In this document: positions 9,801-18,068 of the stretch, one piece after another
Layout: each line of letters starts with the position of its first letter
Position numbering within the stretch: position 1 is the first letter of the stretch
Assembly (NCBI RefSeq): GCF_002863565.1
Contig: NZ_PGUW01000015.1
Location: forward strand, 62,001-126,000
Source: Bacillus sp. V5-8f
GTDB lineage: Bacteria; Bacillota; Bacilli; Bacillales; DSM-1321
Direction of reading: 5' to 3'
DNA: 64,000 nt
Notes under the pieces: generated by a model
Database searches by the model: none
Told to the model about the DNA's origin: nothing
What the model saw: only the letters and a program-made list of their open reading frames with translations
Program-made: the position numbers and the translations under genes

Positions 9801-11117
9801 AAGCTCTTAAATATTTGTACACACTATCAGAAAAACGGCAAAATCTATCAGTTAAATGAAAAGATTCGTTCGAAAATTATGGAACAAAATAATGCACTGG
9901 CAAGTCACGCCTTACGTGTTTTAGGTTTTGCATATCGTAAAATAGACAAACCGGTGGGCAAGCAAGTCATGGAGGACATAGATTCAGGACTCATTTATGT
10001 TGGACTTGTCGGAATGATGGATCCTCCAAAGCCGGAGGTCGAAAAAAGCATCCGTGAAGCTGTTGAGCTAGGAATTAAGCCTGTTATGATCACCGGGGAC
10101 CATCCGCTAACAGCGCTGGCAATAGCTAAACAAATCGGTATATATGATGCCAACAAAAAAGTGCTGACAGGCCACGAATTGGATCGCCTATCGGATGAAG
10201 AGTTGAAGAATATCATAGAGGACGTTGTCATATATGCGAGAGTTAGCCCTGAACATAAGCTGAGGATTGTAACGATGCTTCAGAAAAAAGGGCATATCGT
10301 AGCGATGACGGGTGATGGGGTAAATGATTCCCCGGCAATAAAAAAAGCAGATGTAGGAATTGCAATGGGACAAACCGGTACACAGGTAACAAAAGAAACG
10401 GCTGACATGGTTCTAAAAGAAGATCATTTCGGTTCCATTGTAGATGGAGTAAAAGAAGGCCGGACCATTATCGGAAATATTCGAAAAGCGATTGGATGTC
10501 TTTTGAGCGGAAACCTGGCCGAGATTCTTGTGACTTCGATGGCTGTTATTGCGGGGTTACCATTGCCAGTGGTTCCGGTACAAATTCTATTAATGAATAT
10601 GCTTACTGATGCTCTACCTGCCATGATTCTTGCTGTAAACCCAGGCAGCAAGAAGAAAGAAACAAAACGCCAGGATATTGTGGACCGGAAATTATACCGA
10701 GAAGTTCTAACACGAGGGGCTATGTTAGGAACCGGATCATTAGGTTTGTTTATTTGGAGTCTAAGGGTTGGAATGTCTTTGGGGGCTGCACAAACTATTG
10801 CATTTGCTACGTTAGTGGCAGGCCAGCTTATCCAGACATTCTCATGGAGGCAAGCTAATTCAGGCGAATCCCTAAAAGATTTAACAAATGACCGCTTTTT
10901 GATAGGAGCCCTTGGAATCTCTTGGCTATCCTTATTAAGTGTGGTTTATCTTCCCCCATTATCGGGGATTTTTAAAACGGTTTCATTGCCATTGTGGAGC
11001 TGGGGCCCAATTCTTCTAGTAGCAACAGCTGCCGCGCGGATCGCAAGCCCTGTTTTAAATTTACGCTTCTTCCCGACTTCCCTGAAAGGCCATGAAGAAA
11101 TGGAGGCAGCCGCTTAG
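6852..11117 (+). CDS. Large cation-transporting P-type ATPase with a degenerate N-terminal ATPase-like half
   Basis: The 1421-residue membrane pump has two unequal halves. Residues 1-90 look like a divergent metal-binding-type domain lacking CxxC. Residues about 150-510 contain hydrophobic segments and a relic of a phosphorylation loop, VFEDASLLS at 346-354, where a working pump has FDKTGTLT. Residues about 525-1410 are a complete P2-type ATPase: TGES at 690-693, PEGLP at 806-810 in M4, catalytic D849 in CTDKTGTLT, TGDGVNDSPA from 1153, and NMLTD (N1249, D1253) in M6, the residues that bind Ca2+ or Mn2+ in SERCA/PMR1-type pumps. The architecture recalls mycobacterial CtpH/CtpI. GGGGAGGTG lies 10 bases before the ATG. 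Two small genes follow on the same strand. The ion is not certain; a divalent cation is most likely. Confidence 0.88.
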   Translation: MELSFKKRAYHALSGRIRTELYGLKNNPEVGLRFTDIFSSIEGILHVEASIITGKVLVYYDENILPLAQLCSYIARFEQALFTHHLGVNGPVDKEPHKHGMETTQEDSMVFNEVAVSHELPLGRGGQAPQQMFGSMLRNLPSHSRARAPSDDKVPLPLALSVGGLAILGIKQLFFGRWQWGRHPVPFYIAAGLSIATGYPFIKKRLKMLWREKKVNVDVLLSASAITLALIRENLIVLAGLSLIQYLNWKRRATVRNDLMDQEFVLEEIEAYSRISSKLGFLGAAAAFAVTRNPMVFLAVLLAANPRPITVSTEYAWKQAEHAARENKKAIPKNGSVYQLTKLNTIVFEDASLLSTEGSILKECIPLLTLLAGGKVSFINNEYKINPNRLAESLKEFRIELIPHDQLQIQKREDVLVVVKEEALEKNKVISFYPYCTFDEIRDVTKTMDYSLGLKRLVKQNGLLTKLWNVTGSILAMPLVISAPLINLIGDVLSLQFMSRAKVWTERQLSSSGIRGSGLSKTGKTPWHSMQAGKILRHFKTDTENGLSDEQVNEALKLYGKNQLISKARPHWITTYLAQFKEFTTQVLGATALLSMFTGHLFDGLIMGTILLVNAGIGTFQERKADRAVEMMSQFVPPTCRVIREGEVSDIAAHELVPGDIVELESGDRVPADLRIIQSWSLEVNESALTGESLPVAKQESHIKETVPITDRTNMIYMGTHITRGKCKAVVVQTGKHTEMGHLLTLLTEDEDHATPLQKQVTSISKKFMKGALAVGVLVFVSGLLRGVPITQMVNTSLALTASAIPEGLPMTITFALTAGIFRMAKNKALVRKLSALETLGRTTVICTDKTGTLTKNEMTVKRILTLDKEFLVTGDGYNPVGGIMENGVTETECPDVEQLLKIGLACNNAHIYEVEGKWNVKGDPTEGALLSLAEKSGLTKNNHRFKRLEEIPFDSSSGKMSVVCHEENNENQCFVMTKGSVEKLLNICTHYQKNGKIYQLNEKIRSKIMEQNNALASHALRVLGFAYRKIDKPVGKQVMEDIDSGLIYVGLVGMMDPPKPEVEKSIREAVELGIKPVMITGDHPLTALAIAKQIGIYDANKKVLTGHELDRLSDEELKNIIEDVVIYARVSPEHKLRIVTMLQKKGHIVAMTGDGVNDSPAIKKADVGIAMGQTGTQVTKETADMVLKEDHFGSIVDGVKEGRTIIGNIRKAIGCLLSGNLAEILVTSMAVIAGLPLPVVPVQILLMNMLTDALPAMILAVNPGSKKKETKRQDIVDRKLYREVLTRGAMLGTGSLGLFIWSLRVGMSLGAAQTIAFATLVAGQLIQTFSWRQANSGESLKDLTNDRFLIGALGISWLSLLSVVYLPPLSGIFKTVSLPLWSWGPILLVATAAARIASPVLNLRFFPTSLKGHEEMEAAA

Positions 11118-11184
11118 TTCGGGGGTATAAAAAAACAAAAACATGACCAAATAAGTAATAACGTTCAATAAAGGAGGCCTGCTC

Positions 11185-11454
11185 ATGCTAGAAAGGAATT
11201 TACAACGCATTGTGATTGGATCTGCAATGGTTCTGGCTACATCGGCACTATTGCCTGTTGTAAAAAACTCCATGCGCCCGATCGTCAGGGATGTATCGAG
11301 ACAAATGAAGTATTTGATCGTTATGACCAAAGAAGGAATTGAAGATTTTGCGGCAGAGGTTAAATTTGAACGAATTCGAAAAAGCCTGGATAAAGATATT
11401 TTTATCGATGGGGAAGCATATGAATCTGAAAACCAGAACCGTATCTTTCATTAA
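11185..11454 (+). CDS. Small membrane protein downstream of the ATPase (DUF5132-like)
   Basis: The 89-residue product has one hydrophobic segment (VIGSAMVLATSALLPVV, about residues 10-26), then RPIVRDVSRQMKYLIVMTKE and a charged helix. The pattern of a hydrophobic start, a conserved P..RP motif and a charged tail resembles DUF5132 proteins near P-type ATPases. AAGGAGG is 7 bases before the ATG. It lies 67 bases after the ATPase gene and 33 bases before the next one, so the three are probably cotranscribed. Accessory-subunit function is inference. Confidence 0.65.
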   Translation: MLERNLQRIVIGSAMVLATSALLPVVKNSMRPIVRDVSRQMKYLIVMTKEGIEDFAAEVKFERIRKSLDKDIFIDGEAYESENQNRIFH

Positions 11455-11487
11455 AAGTAAGATGTATGGCATTGAAGGAGAGATAAA

Positions 11488-11727
11488 ATGGAAAAAAATC
11501 AGGATAATGAAGTAATTGGCCATTTGAAACAAGCCCTTACGCATCTTGATCAGGCATTGCATGCAACCATTGCATCACTCCGGGATGATCCTTCTGCAAA
11601 AAAAAGCCTTGGCCCCCTTTGGGAAGAATTTCTTGGTGCCTTTTTTGGTCGCGTACGTTCAGTGGGGAAAGAAAATAAAATCAATTTATTAAACCTGATT
11701 TCATTTGCAAAGCTAAGAAAATTTTAA
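11488..11727 (+). CDS. Small helical protein, last gene of the ATPase operon
   Basis: The 79-residue product is predicted helical with an N-terminal acidic/polar part (GHLKQALTHLDQALHATIAS) and a basic C-terminus (ISFAKLRKF). There is no signal peptide or recognised domain. GAAGGAGA precedes the ATG by 6 bases. A terminator follows about 115 bases downstream. Confidence 0.6.
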   Translation: MEKNQDNEVIGHLKQALTHLDQALHATIASLRDDPSAKKSLGPLWEEFLGAFFGRVRSVGKENKINLLNLISFAKLRKF

Positions 11728-11843
11728 TGAAAGCCGGATCCATTCGAAACCTGAGGTATCGTGCAGGGGAATGGCTAAATGCACGTACCTTGAGTATATT
11801 AAGCTTCAGGCGACAGTTCCATAACAATTATTGGACAAGTAAT

Positions 11844-11884
11844 AAAACCCTCGTTGACTCCAATTAGAGTGATCGAGGGTTTTT
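11844..11884. terminator. Terminator between the ATPase operon and the receptor fragment
   Basis: AAAACCCTCG pairs with CGAGGGTTTT around a 20-base loop, with T/A tracts on both sides, so it can serve both strands. Confidence 0.8.
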
Positions 11885-11910
11885 CGTAACAAGGCTGGAA
11901 AATAATGTCT

Positions 11911-12090
11911 CTAGGATTTAAAGATCCCTATAGCTTGCTTCAGTTTTTCTGTAGAAGAAGCCAGCTCGGCCATTTTACTGTTGATTTCCGCCATGGATGC
12001 TGTTTGCTGCTGTACTGCTGCTGAAACCTCCTCAGAAGAAGCGGCTGTCTCTTCTGTAACGGCACTAATAGTAAGTAAAGACTCCAAATA
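11911..12090 (-). pseudogene. 3' fragment of a methyl-accepting chemotaxis receptor
   Basis: The minus strand encodes TISAVTEETAASSEEVSAAV, QQQTASMAEINSKMAEL and a natural end QAIGIFKS-stop. This is the typical last coiled-coil segment of MCPs. Upstream, a stop follows within a few codons of LESLL, and nothing receptor-like continues, so only about 58 codons remain. A short frame with its own AAGGAG site (MDVAKDVVFGVF, near 12110) abuts it in another phase. Confidence 0.75.
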
Positions 12091-12404
12091 CTACATCTTT
12101 TGCTACATCCATCATCTCCTTATAATTTTCATCTTTACAAATGCTCCTTGCGGGTTGTTTGATATAAAAAAAACCTTGTGCGATGAGGGCTTTTTTTATT
12201 GAGTGGATGCTCTGCTAGGGTTTATTTTGTTGCCTTAAAACTGCAAGAATAATTGGAAACAGACCTATTAAATGTAATTTGTAAATTGGATAACCTGCAA
12301 CGGTTTTATATTTTTTGCAAGAATTAACAAGCTTATATGTGCACTTTGCTTATTTTTACTTCAATACTTATACTAGGTTTAGACTCTATTTTCTTAAGGC
12401 ATAC
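12091..12404. other. Intergenic stretch without supported gene
   Basis: Only a weak A-rich/T-rich hairpin near 12165-12200 is seen. Open frames here are short and lack ribosome sites. Confidence 0.4.
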
Positions 12405-12662
12405 CTATTTATATTCCTCGCTAGTGTCTATTGCTGCTATTATAGAGTAATCCAATGTCTCAACACCTATGGTTTTCCACTCATTGGAAATTTTTTCAAT
12501 GGAGTCCTTCGGTAACTTGCCATAGTGCTTTGTTGCAATGCAAGATAGCAGAACATTAATTACTGGATCTGAAAATTTTTGCCGTAGTGAATGGATTATT
12601 TCATATTATTCGGGAGTTGTTTTTTTAAACATTTCCTTAATGAATGCATCGACATTTTGCAT
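12405..12662 (-). pseudogene. DnaB/DnaD-like replication protein fragment with an in-frame stop
   Basis: From an ATG preceded by GAGAGGCGG, the frame reads MQNVDAFIKEMFKKTTPE, a TAA at 12606-12608, and then continues in the same frame for 66 codons. The second part contains DPVINVLLSCIATKHYGKLP and KISNEWKTIGVETLDYSI. This spacing matches the conserved end of DnaB_2/DnaD C-terminal domains, which remodel DNA at replication origins (INVL..Y......KL....VE.IA..W....V.T). The piece is only a domain long, so it is a remnant, possibly from a mobile element. Confidence 0.55.
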
Positions 12663-12795
12663 TGATATGGACCGCCTCTCTTACTATAAAATATGGGTAA
12701 TTTTGCCTATATAATGATATGCTCAATAATTAAGAAATAAAAGATTAATATTTTAATATACAAACGATTTTTTTTTAGGAGGAGACACCAAATTC

Positions 12796-12918
12796 ATAAA
12801 CTTTTCTGAAGCTAAAAATATTCTCGACAAGTTAATTATATCAGTGCAGAAAGTTCAGAAATTGGACAATGGAATAAGGATACACTCAAACAATAACGGG
12901 TTCATTTTCAAGAAGTAA
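12796..12918 (+). CDS. Possible 40-residue protein with an ATA start codon
   Basis: A near-perfect AGGAGGAG (12777-12784) precedes a frame with no ATG, GTG or TTG near it. The in-frame ATA at 12796 is 11 bases away and opens 40 codons (starting NFSEAKNILDKLIISVQKV after the initiator) before TAA. It is either a start-lost remnant or a rare near-cognate start. The product is not recognised. Confidence 0.3.
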   Translation: MNFSEAKNILDKLIISVQKVQKLDNGIRIHSNNNGFIFKK

Positions 12919-13021
12919 TCACTAAGGATAATTAAAGAAGGAATACAGAAAAACAAAACACTTCAAAATCCGAACTTAACATGCTAAATTATAAAAATAT
13001 GAATTAAGGGGAGTTTTTCAG

Positions 13022-13255
13022 ATGAGTAATATTACTGTATACACTAAAAATGGTTGCCCTAGGTGCGATATGACAAAGAATGTTTTACAGGGTGAAGGTA
13101 TTGAATTTCAAACATTCAATGTTGAAGAAGATGAAAAGGCATATGACTTCGTGGTAAATACATTAGGGTTGCGTGAAATGCCGGTAGTTGTTGTAGAGGG
13201 GCAAGAACCTTTCACTGGTTTTCAACCGGATAAATTACAAGCGTTAAAGAAGTAA
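13022..13255 (+). CDS. nrdH: Glutaredoxin-like protein NrdH
   Basis: This 77-residue thioredoxin-fold redoxin supplies electrons to class Ib ribonucleotide reductase. The active site is CPRC at residues 12-15 inside VYTKNGCPRCDMTK, and REMPVVVVEG carries the cis-proline. The C-terminal GFQPDKL is also NrdH-typical. AAGGGGAG lies 8 bases before the ATG. Its stop overlaps the start of nrdI by one base (TAATG), so the two are translationally coupled. Confidence 0.95.
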   Translation: MSNITVYTKNGCPRCDMTKNVLQGEGIEFQTFNVEEDEKAYDFVVNTLGLREMPVVVVEGQEPFTGFQPDKLQALKK

Positions 13256-13644
13256 TGTTAATCGTTTATCTTTCTTTAACAGGTAATGTAAAAAACTTTG
13301 TAGAGCGGGTTGGGATGGATTCCGTAGAATTAAATTACTCCAACCCTCTTACAGAGGTTGATCAAGAATTTATTGTGATAGCCCCTACCTACGATGATGA
13401 TATTACAGATGTGATAAGCAGCTTTATTGAACATAAAAAGAATATTCACTTTTTAAAAGGCTTTGTTGGAAGCGGGAATAAAAACTTTGATATGAGCTAT
13501 TGTTTTAATGCAGAAGAGTTATCAAAGAAATACGGCAAGCCTCTGATATTCAAATTTGAATTTAGCGGTACCGACAAAGATATCATGCAATTTAAGAAGG
13601 AAGTGTCATCGATTGAAGAGTCCAGAGCTCAGCCTCAAAGTTAA
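13255..13644 (+). CDS. nrdI: Flavodoxin-like protein NrdI
   Basis: NrdI is an FMN protein that feeds superoxide to NrdF to build its dimanganese-tyrosyl cofactor. The 129 residues show the FMN phosphate loop (YLSLTGNVKNFV) and the FMN ring loop (APTYDDDITD). The family's GSGNKNFDMSYCFNAEEL block is also present. Its start overlaps the nrdH stop, and its 3' end overlaps the proposed nrdE start by 32 bases. Confidence 0.95.
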   Translation: MLIVYLSLTGNVKNFVERVGMDSVELNYSNPLTEVDQEFIVIAPTYDDDITDVISSFIEHKKNIHFLKGFVGSGNKNFDMSYCFNAEELSKKYGKPLIFKFEFSGTDKDIMQFKKEVSSIEESRAQPQS

Positions 13645-15796
13645 AGAAGATACATATTTTAAATTAAATAACTTATTAAACATACCAAAGGGCAATAAGA
13701 TACAGCTGGATAAGGATAAAGAAGCTGCAAAAGCATACTTCTTGGAGTATGTAAATCCGAATACTGTTTTCTTTCATACGTTAGATGAAAAGCTAGATTA
13801 TTTAATCGAAAACAATTTCATCAAAGAAGATTTTTTAAATCTATACAGCAGGAAATTCGTGAAGGAACTATTTAAAAAAATCTACAAGCATAAATTCCGT
13901 TTTCGATCTTTCATGGGTGCCTATAAATTTTATCAGCAATATGCGTTGAAGACAGATGATAAACAACGCTTTCTGGAACGATTTGAAGACCGGCTGGCTT
14001 TTAATGCACTGGCGCTCGCAAACGGTAATGAACAATTGGCTCTTGACTTGGCAGATGAATTGATAAACCAGCGCTATCAGCCTGCAACTCCTACTTTCTT
14101 GAATATTGGTAAGAAACGTGCAGGGGAAATGGTTTCATGCTTCTTATTAACTGTTTCGGATGACATGAATTCCATTGGCCGTTCTATTAACTCTGCATTA
14201 CAGTTATCAAAACTAGGCGGCGGCGTAGGGATCAGCTTAACCAATATTCGTGCAAACAATGATCCAATCAAGGGAATATATGGACTTGCAGATGGTGTCG
14301 TTCCTGTGATGAAAATGTTCGAAGATGCCTTCTCATATGCTAATCAGGGCGGAGCGAGAGATGGAGCAGGTGTGGTTTATCTAAGCATCTTCCACCCAGA
14401 CGTTGTTGACTTCCTTTCTGTACGAAAAGAAAATGCAGATGAAAAAGTACGAATCAAAACTCTTTCACTAGGCTTGGTAGTGCCAGATAAATTTTATGAA
14501 TTAACAAAAAATAACGAAAATATGTATCTGTTTTCACCACATGATGTTGAAAAGGAATACGGTGTACCATTCTCGCATGTTGATATAACCAAAGAATATG
14601 ACAGCATGGTAAACAACCCTAACATTCGCAAGTCGAAAATCAAGGCACGAGAGCTTGAAACAGAGATTAGCAATCTGCAAAATGAAAGTGGATATCCGTA
14701 TATAATCAATATAGATACTGCCAACAATGCCAATCCTATCAGCGGAAGAATCGTAATGAGCAATCTTTGTACAGAAATATTCCAGGTCATGAAAGATTCA
14801 ATCATTCGTGATGACCAGAACTATGAGTTTTTAGGTCACGATATCAGCTGTAATTTAGGATCAACTAATGTTGTTAATCTGATGGATTCGCCGGATTTTG
14901 GAAAATCCGTAAGAGTAATGCTTCGTGCGTTAACATATGTTTCAGATGAATCTAATATCGATGTAGTCCCTACCGTTAAGAATGGTAACGATATGTATCA
15001 TTCTGTCGGCCTCGGAGCAATGAACCTGCATGGATACTTCGCCAAGAACCAAATCATGTATGGTTCACCGGAATCCATTGAGATTACAGATTTGTACTTC
15101 TTGCTGTTAAATTATTGGACCTTGGTGGAGAGTAACAATATCTCAATTGAGACCGGCAAGAAATTTTATGAATTTGAAAAGTCCACTTATGCAACAGGTG
15201 AATACTTTGAGCACTATTTACAAACCGATTACACGCCAAAGCATCCTAGAGTGGCAGAGCTGTTTGCGCATATTCAGATTCCGACAAAAGAAGATTGGGC
15301 GCGGCTTAAGGAATCAGTGCAGAAACATGGTATTTACAATGCATATCGACTGGCTGTAGCACCTACAGGTTCCATTTCATATGTAAATGAAGCTACAGCA
15401 TCGATTCACCCTATCACGCAGCGCATTGAAGAAAGGACAGAAGGCAAGCGTGGTAAAGTTTATTATCCTGCACCATACTTATCGGATGATACTATTAAAT
15501 ATTATCAATCAGCGTACGACATTGATCAGCGAAAGATCATTGATATTTATGCTACCGCACAAAAGCATGTTGACCAGGGATTGAGCATGACTCTATTCAT
15601 GAGATCGGAACTTCCTGAGGGATTGTATGAATGGAAAGCCAATAGTGAATATCCAACAAAGAAAACAACACGTGATTTAAATATCTTGCGTAATTACGCC
15701 TGGAAGCAAGGTATTAAATCAGTCTACTACATTAGAACCTATACCGATGATGGCGATGAGGTTGGGGCTAACTATTGTGAATCGTGCTCAATCTAA
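13613..15796 (+). CDS. nrdE: Class Ib ribonucleoside-diphosphate reductase alpha subunit
   Basis: NrdE reduces ribonucleoside diphosphates to deoxy forms. The 727-residue frame has substrate-binding and radical-site blocks: PATPTFLNIGKKRAGEMVSC, LGGGVGISL, NLCTEIFQ, LGAMNLHGYF, APTGSISYV, and the C-terminal Cys pair YCESCSI that accepts electrons from NrdH. TTG 13613 is the preferred start because AAGGAAG lies 9 bases upstream within nrdI; the frame is open further upstream. The product differs considerably from the usual B. subtilis-type NrdE and is closer in flavour to lactococcal or phage types, which suits a transferred cassette. Confidence 0.93.
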   Translation: MKSPELSLKVKEDTYFKLNNLLNIPKGNKIQLDKDKEAAKAYFLEYVNPNTVFFHTLDEKLDYLIENNFIKEDFLNLYSRKFVKELFKKIYKHKFRFRSFMGAYKFYQQYALKTDDKQRFLERFEDRLAFNALALANGNEQLALDLADELINQRYQPATPTFLNIGKKRAGEMVSCFLLTVSDDMNSIGRSINSALQLSKLGGGVGISLTNIRANNDPIKGIYGLADGVVPVMKMFEDAFSYANQGGARDGAGVVYLSIFHPDVVDFLSVRKENADEKVRIKTLSLGLVVPDKFYELTKNNENMYLFSPHDVEKEYGVPFSHVDITKEYDSMVNNPNIRKSKIKARELETEISNLQNESGYPYIINIDTANNANPISGRIVMSNLCTEIFQVMKDSIIRDDQNYEFLGHDISCNLGSTNVVNLMDSPDFGKSVRVMLRALTYVSDESNIDVVPTVKNGNDMYHSVGLGAMNLHGYFAKNQIMYGSPESIEITDLYFLLLNYWTLVESNNISIETGKKFYEFEKSTYATGEYFEHYLQTDYTPKHPRVAELFAHIQIPTKEDWARLKESVQKHGIYNAYRLAVAPTGSISYVNEATASIHPITQRIEERTEGKRGKVYYPAPYLSDDTIKYYQSAYDIDQRKIIDIYATAQKHVDQGLSMTLFMRSELPEGLYEWKANSEYPTKKTTRDLNILRNYAWKQGIKSVYYIRTYTDDGDEVGANYCESCSI

Positions 15797-15813
15797 GGAG
15801 GATTTGTTCAAAC

Positions 15814-16764
15814 ATGAATCGATATAAAGCTATAAACTGGAATGCGTTAGAAGATATAATGGACAAGAAAACATATGAGAAGTTAACGGAACAGTTTTGG
15901 TTGGCAACTCGGATGCCTGTATCAAAAGACAAGGCAGATTGGACAAATCTTCCTGATAACGAAAAGCGCCTGGTGGAGAGAGTATTCGTTGGGTTAACCA
16001 TGCTAGATACGCTTCAATCTGAAATAGGTATAGATGCATTGAAGCCGGATGCCAGGACGAAGCATGAAATTGCTGTATTGAATAATATCGCCTTCATGGA
16101 ATCTGAGCATGCTCGCAGTTACTCATCTATCTTTAGTACATTAAATACAAATAAAGAAATCCGTGAAATCTTCGAATGGTCCGAAACACATGAAACGTTA
16201 CAAATTAAAGCAAGTATCATCGATGAAATTTATAAAAATGGAACAGGCTTGGAGAAGAAAGTAGCTAGCGTATTCCTGGAATCATTCCTGTTTTACTCCG
16301 GATTTTATACACCATTATATTATTTAGGAAAATCTAAGCTTATGAACGTTGCAGAGGTCATTAAGCTTATTATTCGTGATGAGTCACAGCATGGAGGATA
16401 TATTGGATATAAGTTCAAATTAGGTTATAACGAGCTGACACCAGAGGAACAAGAAGAAATCAAAGCCTGGACTTACAATCTATTATTCCAGTTGTATCAA
16501 AACGAAGTGAAATACACGGAGTATCTTTATGATGAAGTTGGCTGGACAGAGGATGTAAAAGTGTTCCTGCGCTATAACGCCAATAAAGCATTGATGAACT
16601 TAGGCTTATCGCCTTTATTCAATGATACAGCAGATGACGTCAACCCAATTGTCATAAATGGCTTATCAACTGGAACAACGAATCATGACTTCTTCTCGGC
16701 TGTTGGTAATGGCTACCTTATGTCAGTTGTCGAACAAATGAATGATGAAGATTATGATTATTGA
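15814..16764 (+). CDS. nrdF: Class Ib ribonucleoside-diphosphate reductase beta subunit
   Basis: This 316-residue ferritin-like subunit houses the dimetal-tyrosyl radical. Metal ligands are visible in AFMESEHARSYSSIF (ExxH) and IIRDESQHGGYIG (ExxH), with further helices matching NrdF. ATG 15814 is chosen because AAGGAGG (15795-15801) lies 12 bases upstream, directly after the nrdE stop. The protein ends in the family-typical Asp/Tyr tail (MNDEDYDY) that docks on NrdE. Confidence 0.95.
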   Translation: MNRYKAINWNALEDIMDKKTYEKLTEQFWLATRMPVSKDKADWTNLPDNEKRLVERVFVGLTMLDTLQSEIGIDALKPDARTKHEIAVLNNIAFMESEHARSYSSIFSTLNTNKEIREIFEWSETHETLQIKASIIDEIYKNGTGLEKKVASVFLESFLFYSGFYTPLYYLGKSKLMNVAEVIKLIIRDESQHGGYIGYKFKLGYNELTPEEQEEIKAWTYNLLFQLYQNEVKYTEYLYDEVGWTEDVKVFLRYNANKALMNLGLSPLFNDTADDVNPIVINGLSTGTTNHDFFSAVGNGYLMSVVEQMNDEDYDY

Positions 16765-16779
16765 TAGTGAGGATAGGTT

Positions 16780-17220
16780 GTGGATCAGAATATGAAAATC
16801 AGAATTAAATACTTCAATAAAGACCTGCCAAAAATCACGAAAATCGAAAAGGGAGATTGGATCGATTTACGTGCAGCAAAAACAATGGAGCTTAAAAAAG
16901 ATGAGTTCACCCTCATTCCTTTAGGAATAGGCATGGAGCTGCCCAATAATTTCGAAGCGCATGTTGTGCCACGTTCAAGCACATTTAAGAACTACGGAAT
17001 TATCCAAACGAACTCCATGGGAGTAGTTGACGAATCCTACAAGGGTGACAATGACCAATGGTTCTTTCCTGCTTATGCATTGCGTGATTCTAAGATTGAG
17101 TTTGGGGAGCGTATTTGCCAATTCAGGATTATGGAGAAAATGCCTAAAATAGAATTTATAGAAGTGGATCAGCTCGGGAATGAAGATCGTGGAGGCCACG
17201 GCTCAACTGGAACGAAGTAG
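16780..17220 (+). CDS. dut: dUTP diphosphatase
   Basis: It hydrolyses dUTP to dUMP and keeps uracil out of DNA. The trimeric dUTPase motifs are present in the 146 residues: [46 protein letters not shown] and the C-terminal arm [12 protein letters not shown] 16780 is preferred because GTGAGGA lies 6 bases upstream; ATG 16792 would be too far. It follows nrdF by 15 bases, making one operon for dNTP supply. Confidence 0.95.
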   Translation: MDQNMKIRIKYFNKDLPKITKIEKGDWIDLRAAKTMELKKDEFTLIPLGIGMELPNNFEAHVVPRSSTFKNYGIIQTNSMGVVDESYKGDNDQWFFPAYALRDSKIEFGERICQFRIMEKMPKIEFIEVDQLGNEDRGGHGSTGTK

Positions 17221-17744
17221 AAAAATGTATGTTTTAAGAGCAGCGCGCTAAGAGCATTTGTGTATTTTGTTAGCTATGGATGAGGGCAGCCAAAACTTGT
17301 CACTTCCTCTGGATAAGCTACAGGAGAATGATCGAATTATGATGATGAGATGCTGATAGCCATTGACTTTATCAATCATACAAAGTATACAAGACTACTA
17401 TCGAGCTAAGCTAAGACGATAAGGTATTGTGTTTTTAAGCAATAGGAGTCAATGGTGCTAAGAAGAAAAAGGGCCATTGGCTCTTTTTCTTCTTAGCATT
17501 TAACTTTATTCATCTATCTTTGATAAAAGTTTAGCAGCTTTTTATATTAGGCTAGATGTGGAAAAAGAACACAAGTTTCGGATATGGTAATCAAGTATAG
17601 AATAATTTTCTCGCATGTTGACTTTTTTTGATCGGTTTTCAAAAAAAGGCCCGGTACAAAGATTAACCGCAGCATTAATACTGTGTACAAAACAAGTACC
17701 GAACCTTACCTTACCAGGTGATTGTAGTTATATCCTTAACTGAT
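17221..17744. other. Gap with a terminator and possible small remnant
   Basis: Two short frames (SLPLDKLQENDRI, then DDEMLIAIDFINHTKYTRLL in another phase, 17275-17412) read like one broken small protein, but this is weak. The rest, apart from the terminator at 17456-17499, shows no gene. Confidence 0.35.
17456..17499 (+). terminator. Terminator of the nrdHIEF-dut operon
   Basis: A nearly perfect stem of about 19 base pairs is seen: GCTAAGAAGAAAAAGGGCC on the left matches GGCTCTTTTTCTTCTTAGC on the right. It is unusually long for a plain terminator. Confidence 0.8.
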
Positions 17745-17906
17745 TTACTTGTCTGTTGATTCTGTCTGATCTTGTTTTGATTGTGTTCCTTCATGTGCAG
17801 CCAAAGTCCATGACAAACCTGGTCTTTCAAAATCTGGTCCTTGCATTGATTCACCGTTTGTGTTTTCAGCGGCTTCCTTTAGCATTTTTTCCTTATTGTT
17901 TGGCAA
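17745..17906 (-). CDS. Small 53-residue polar protein, possibly spore-related
   Basis: A strong GGAGGTGA is 5-6 bases before TTG 17904-17906, which opens 53 codons: PNNKEKMLKEAAENTNGE, then MQGPDFERPGLSWTLAAHEG and a Gln/Ser/Thr-rich tail. It has no membrane segment or cysteine. No family was recognised. The size and composition resemble many small proteins of sporulating bacilli, but that is only an impression. Confidence 0.55.
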   Translation of the reverse strand: MPNNKEKMLKEAAENTNGESMQGPDFERPGLSWTLAAHEGTQSKQDQTESTDK

Positions 17907-18068
17907 TATCGTCACCTCCGTTATTTGCTATTTTCTGTTTGAGCAGTTGAAAATATTCCAGTACGATTAGGGATAAGGACTAGATTTATATTTCTTAACC
18001 ATAATGTTTACCATTTTGTGAGGGTCGGTAAAAAGTTTGTTAGAATTCAATAAGGGGGAAAGGTGTAT

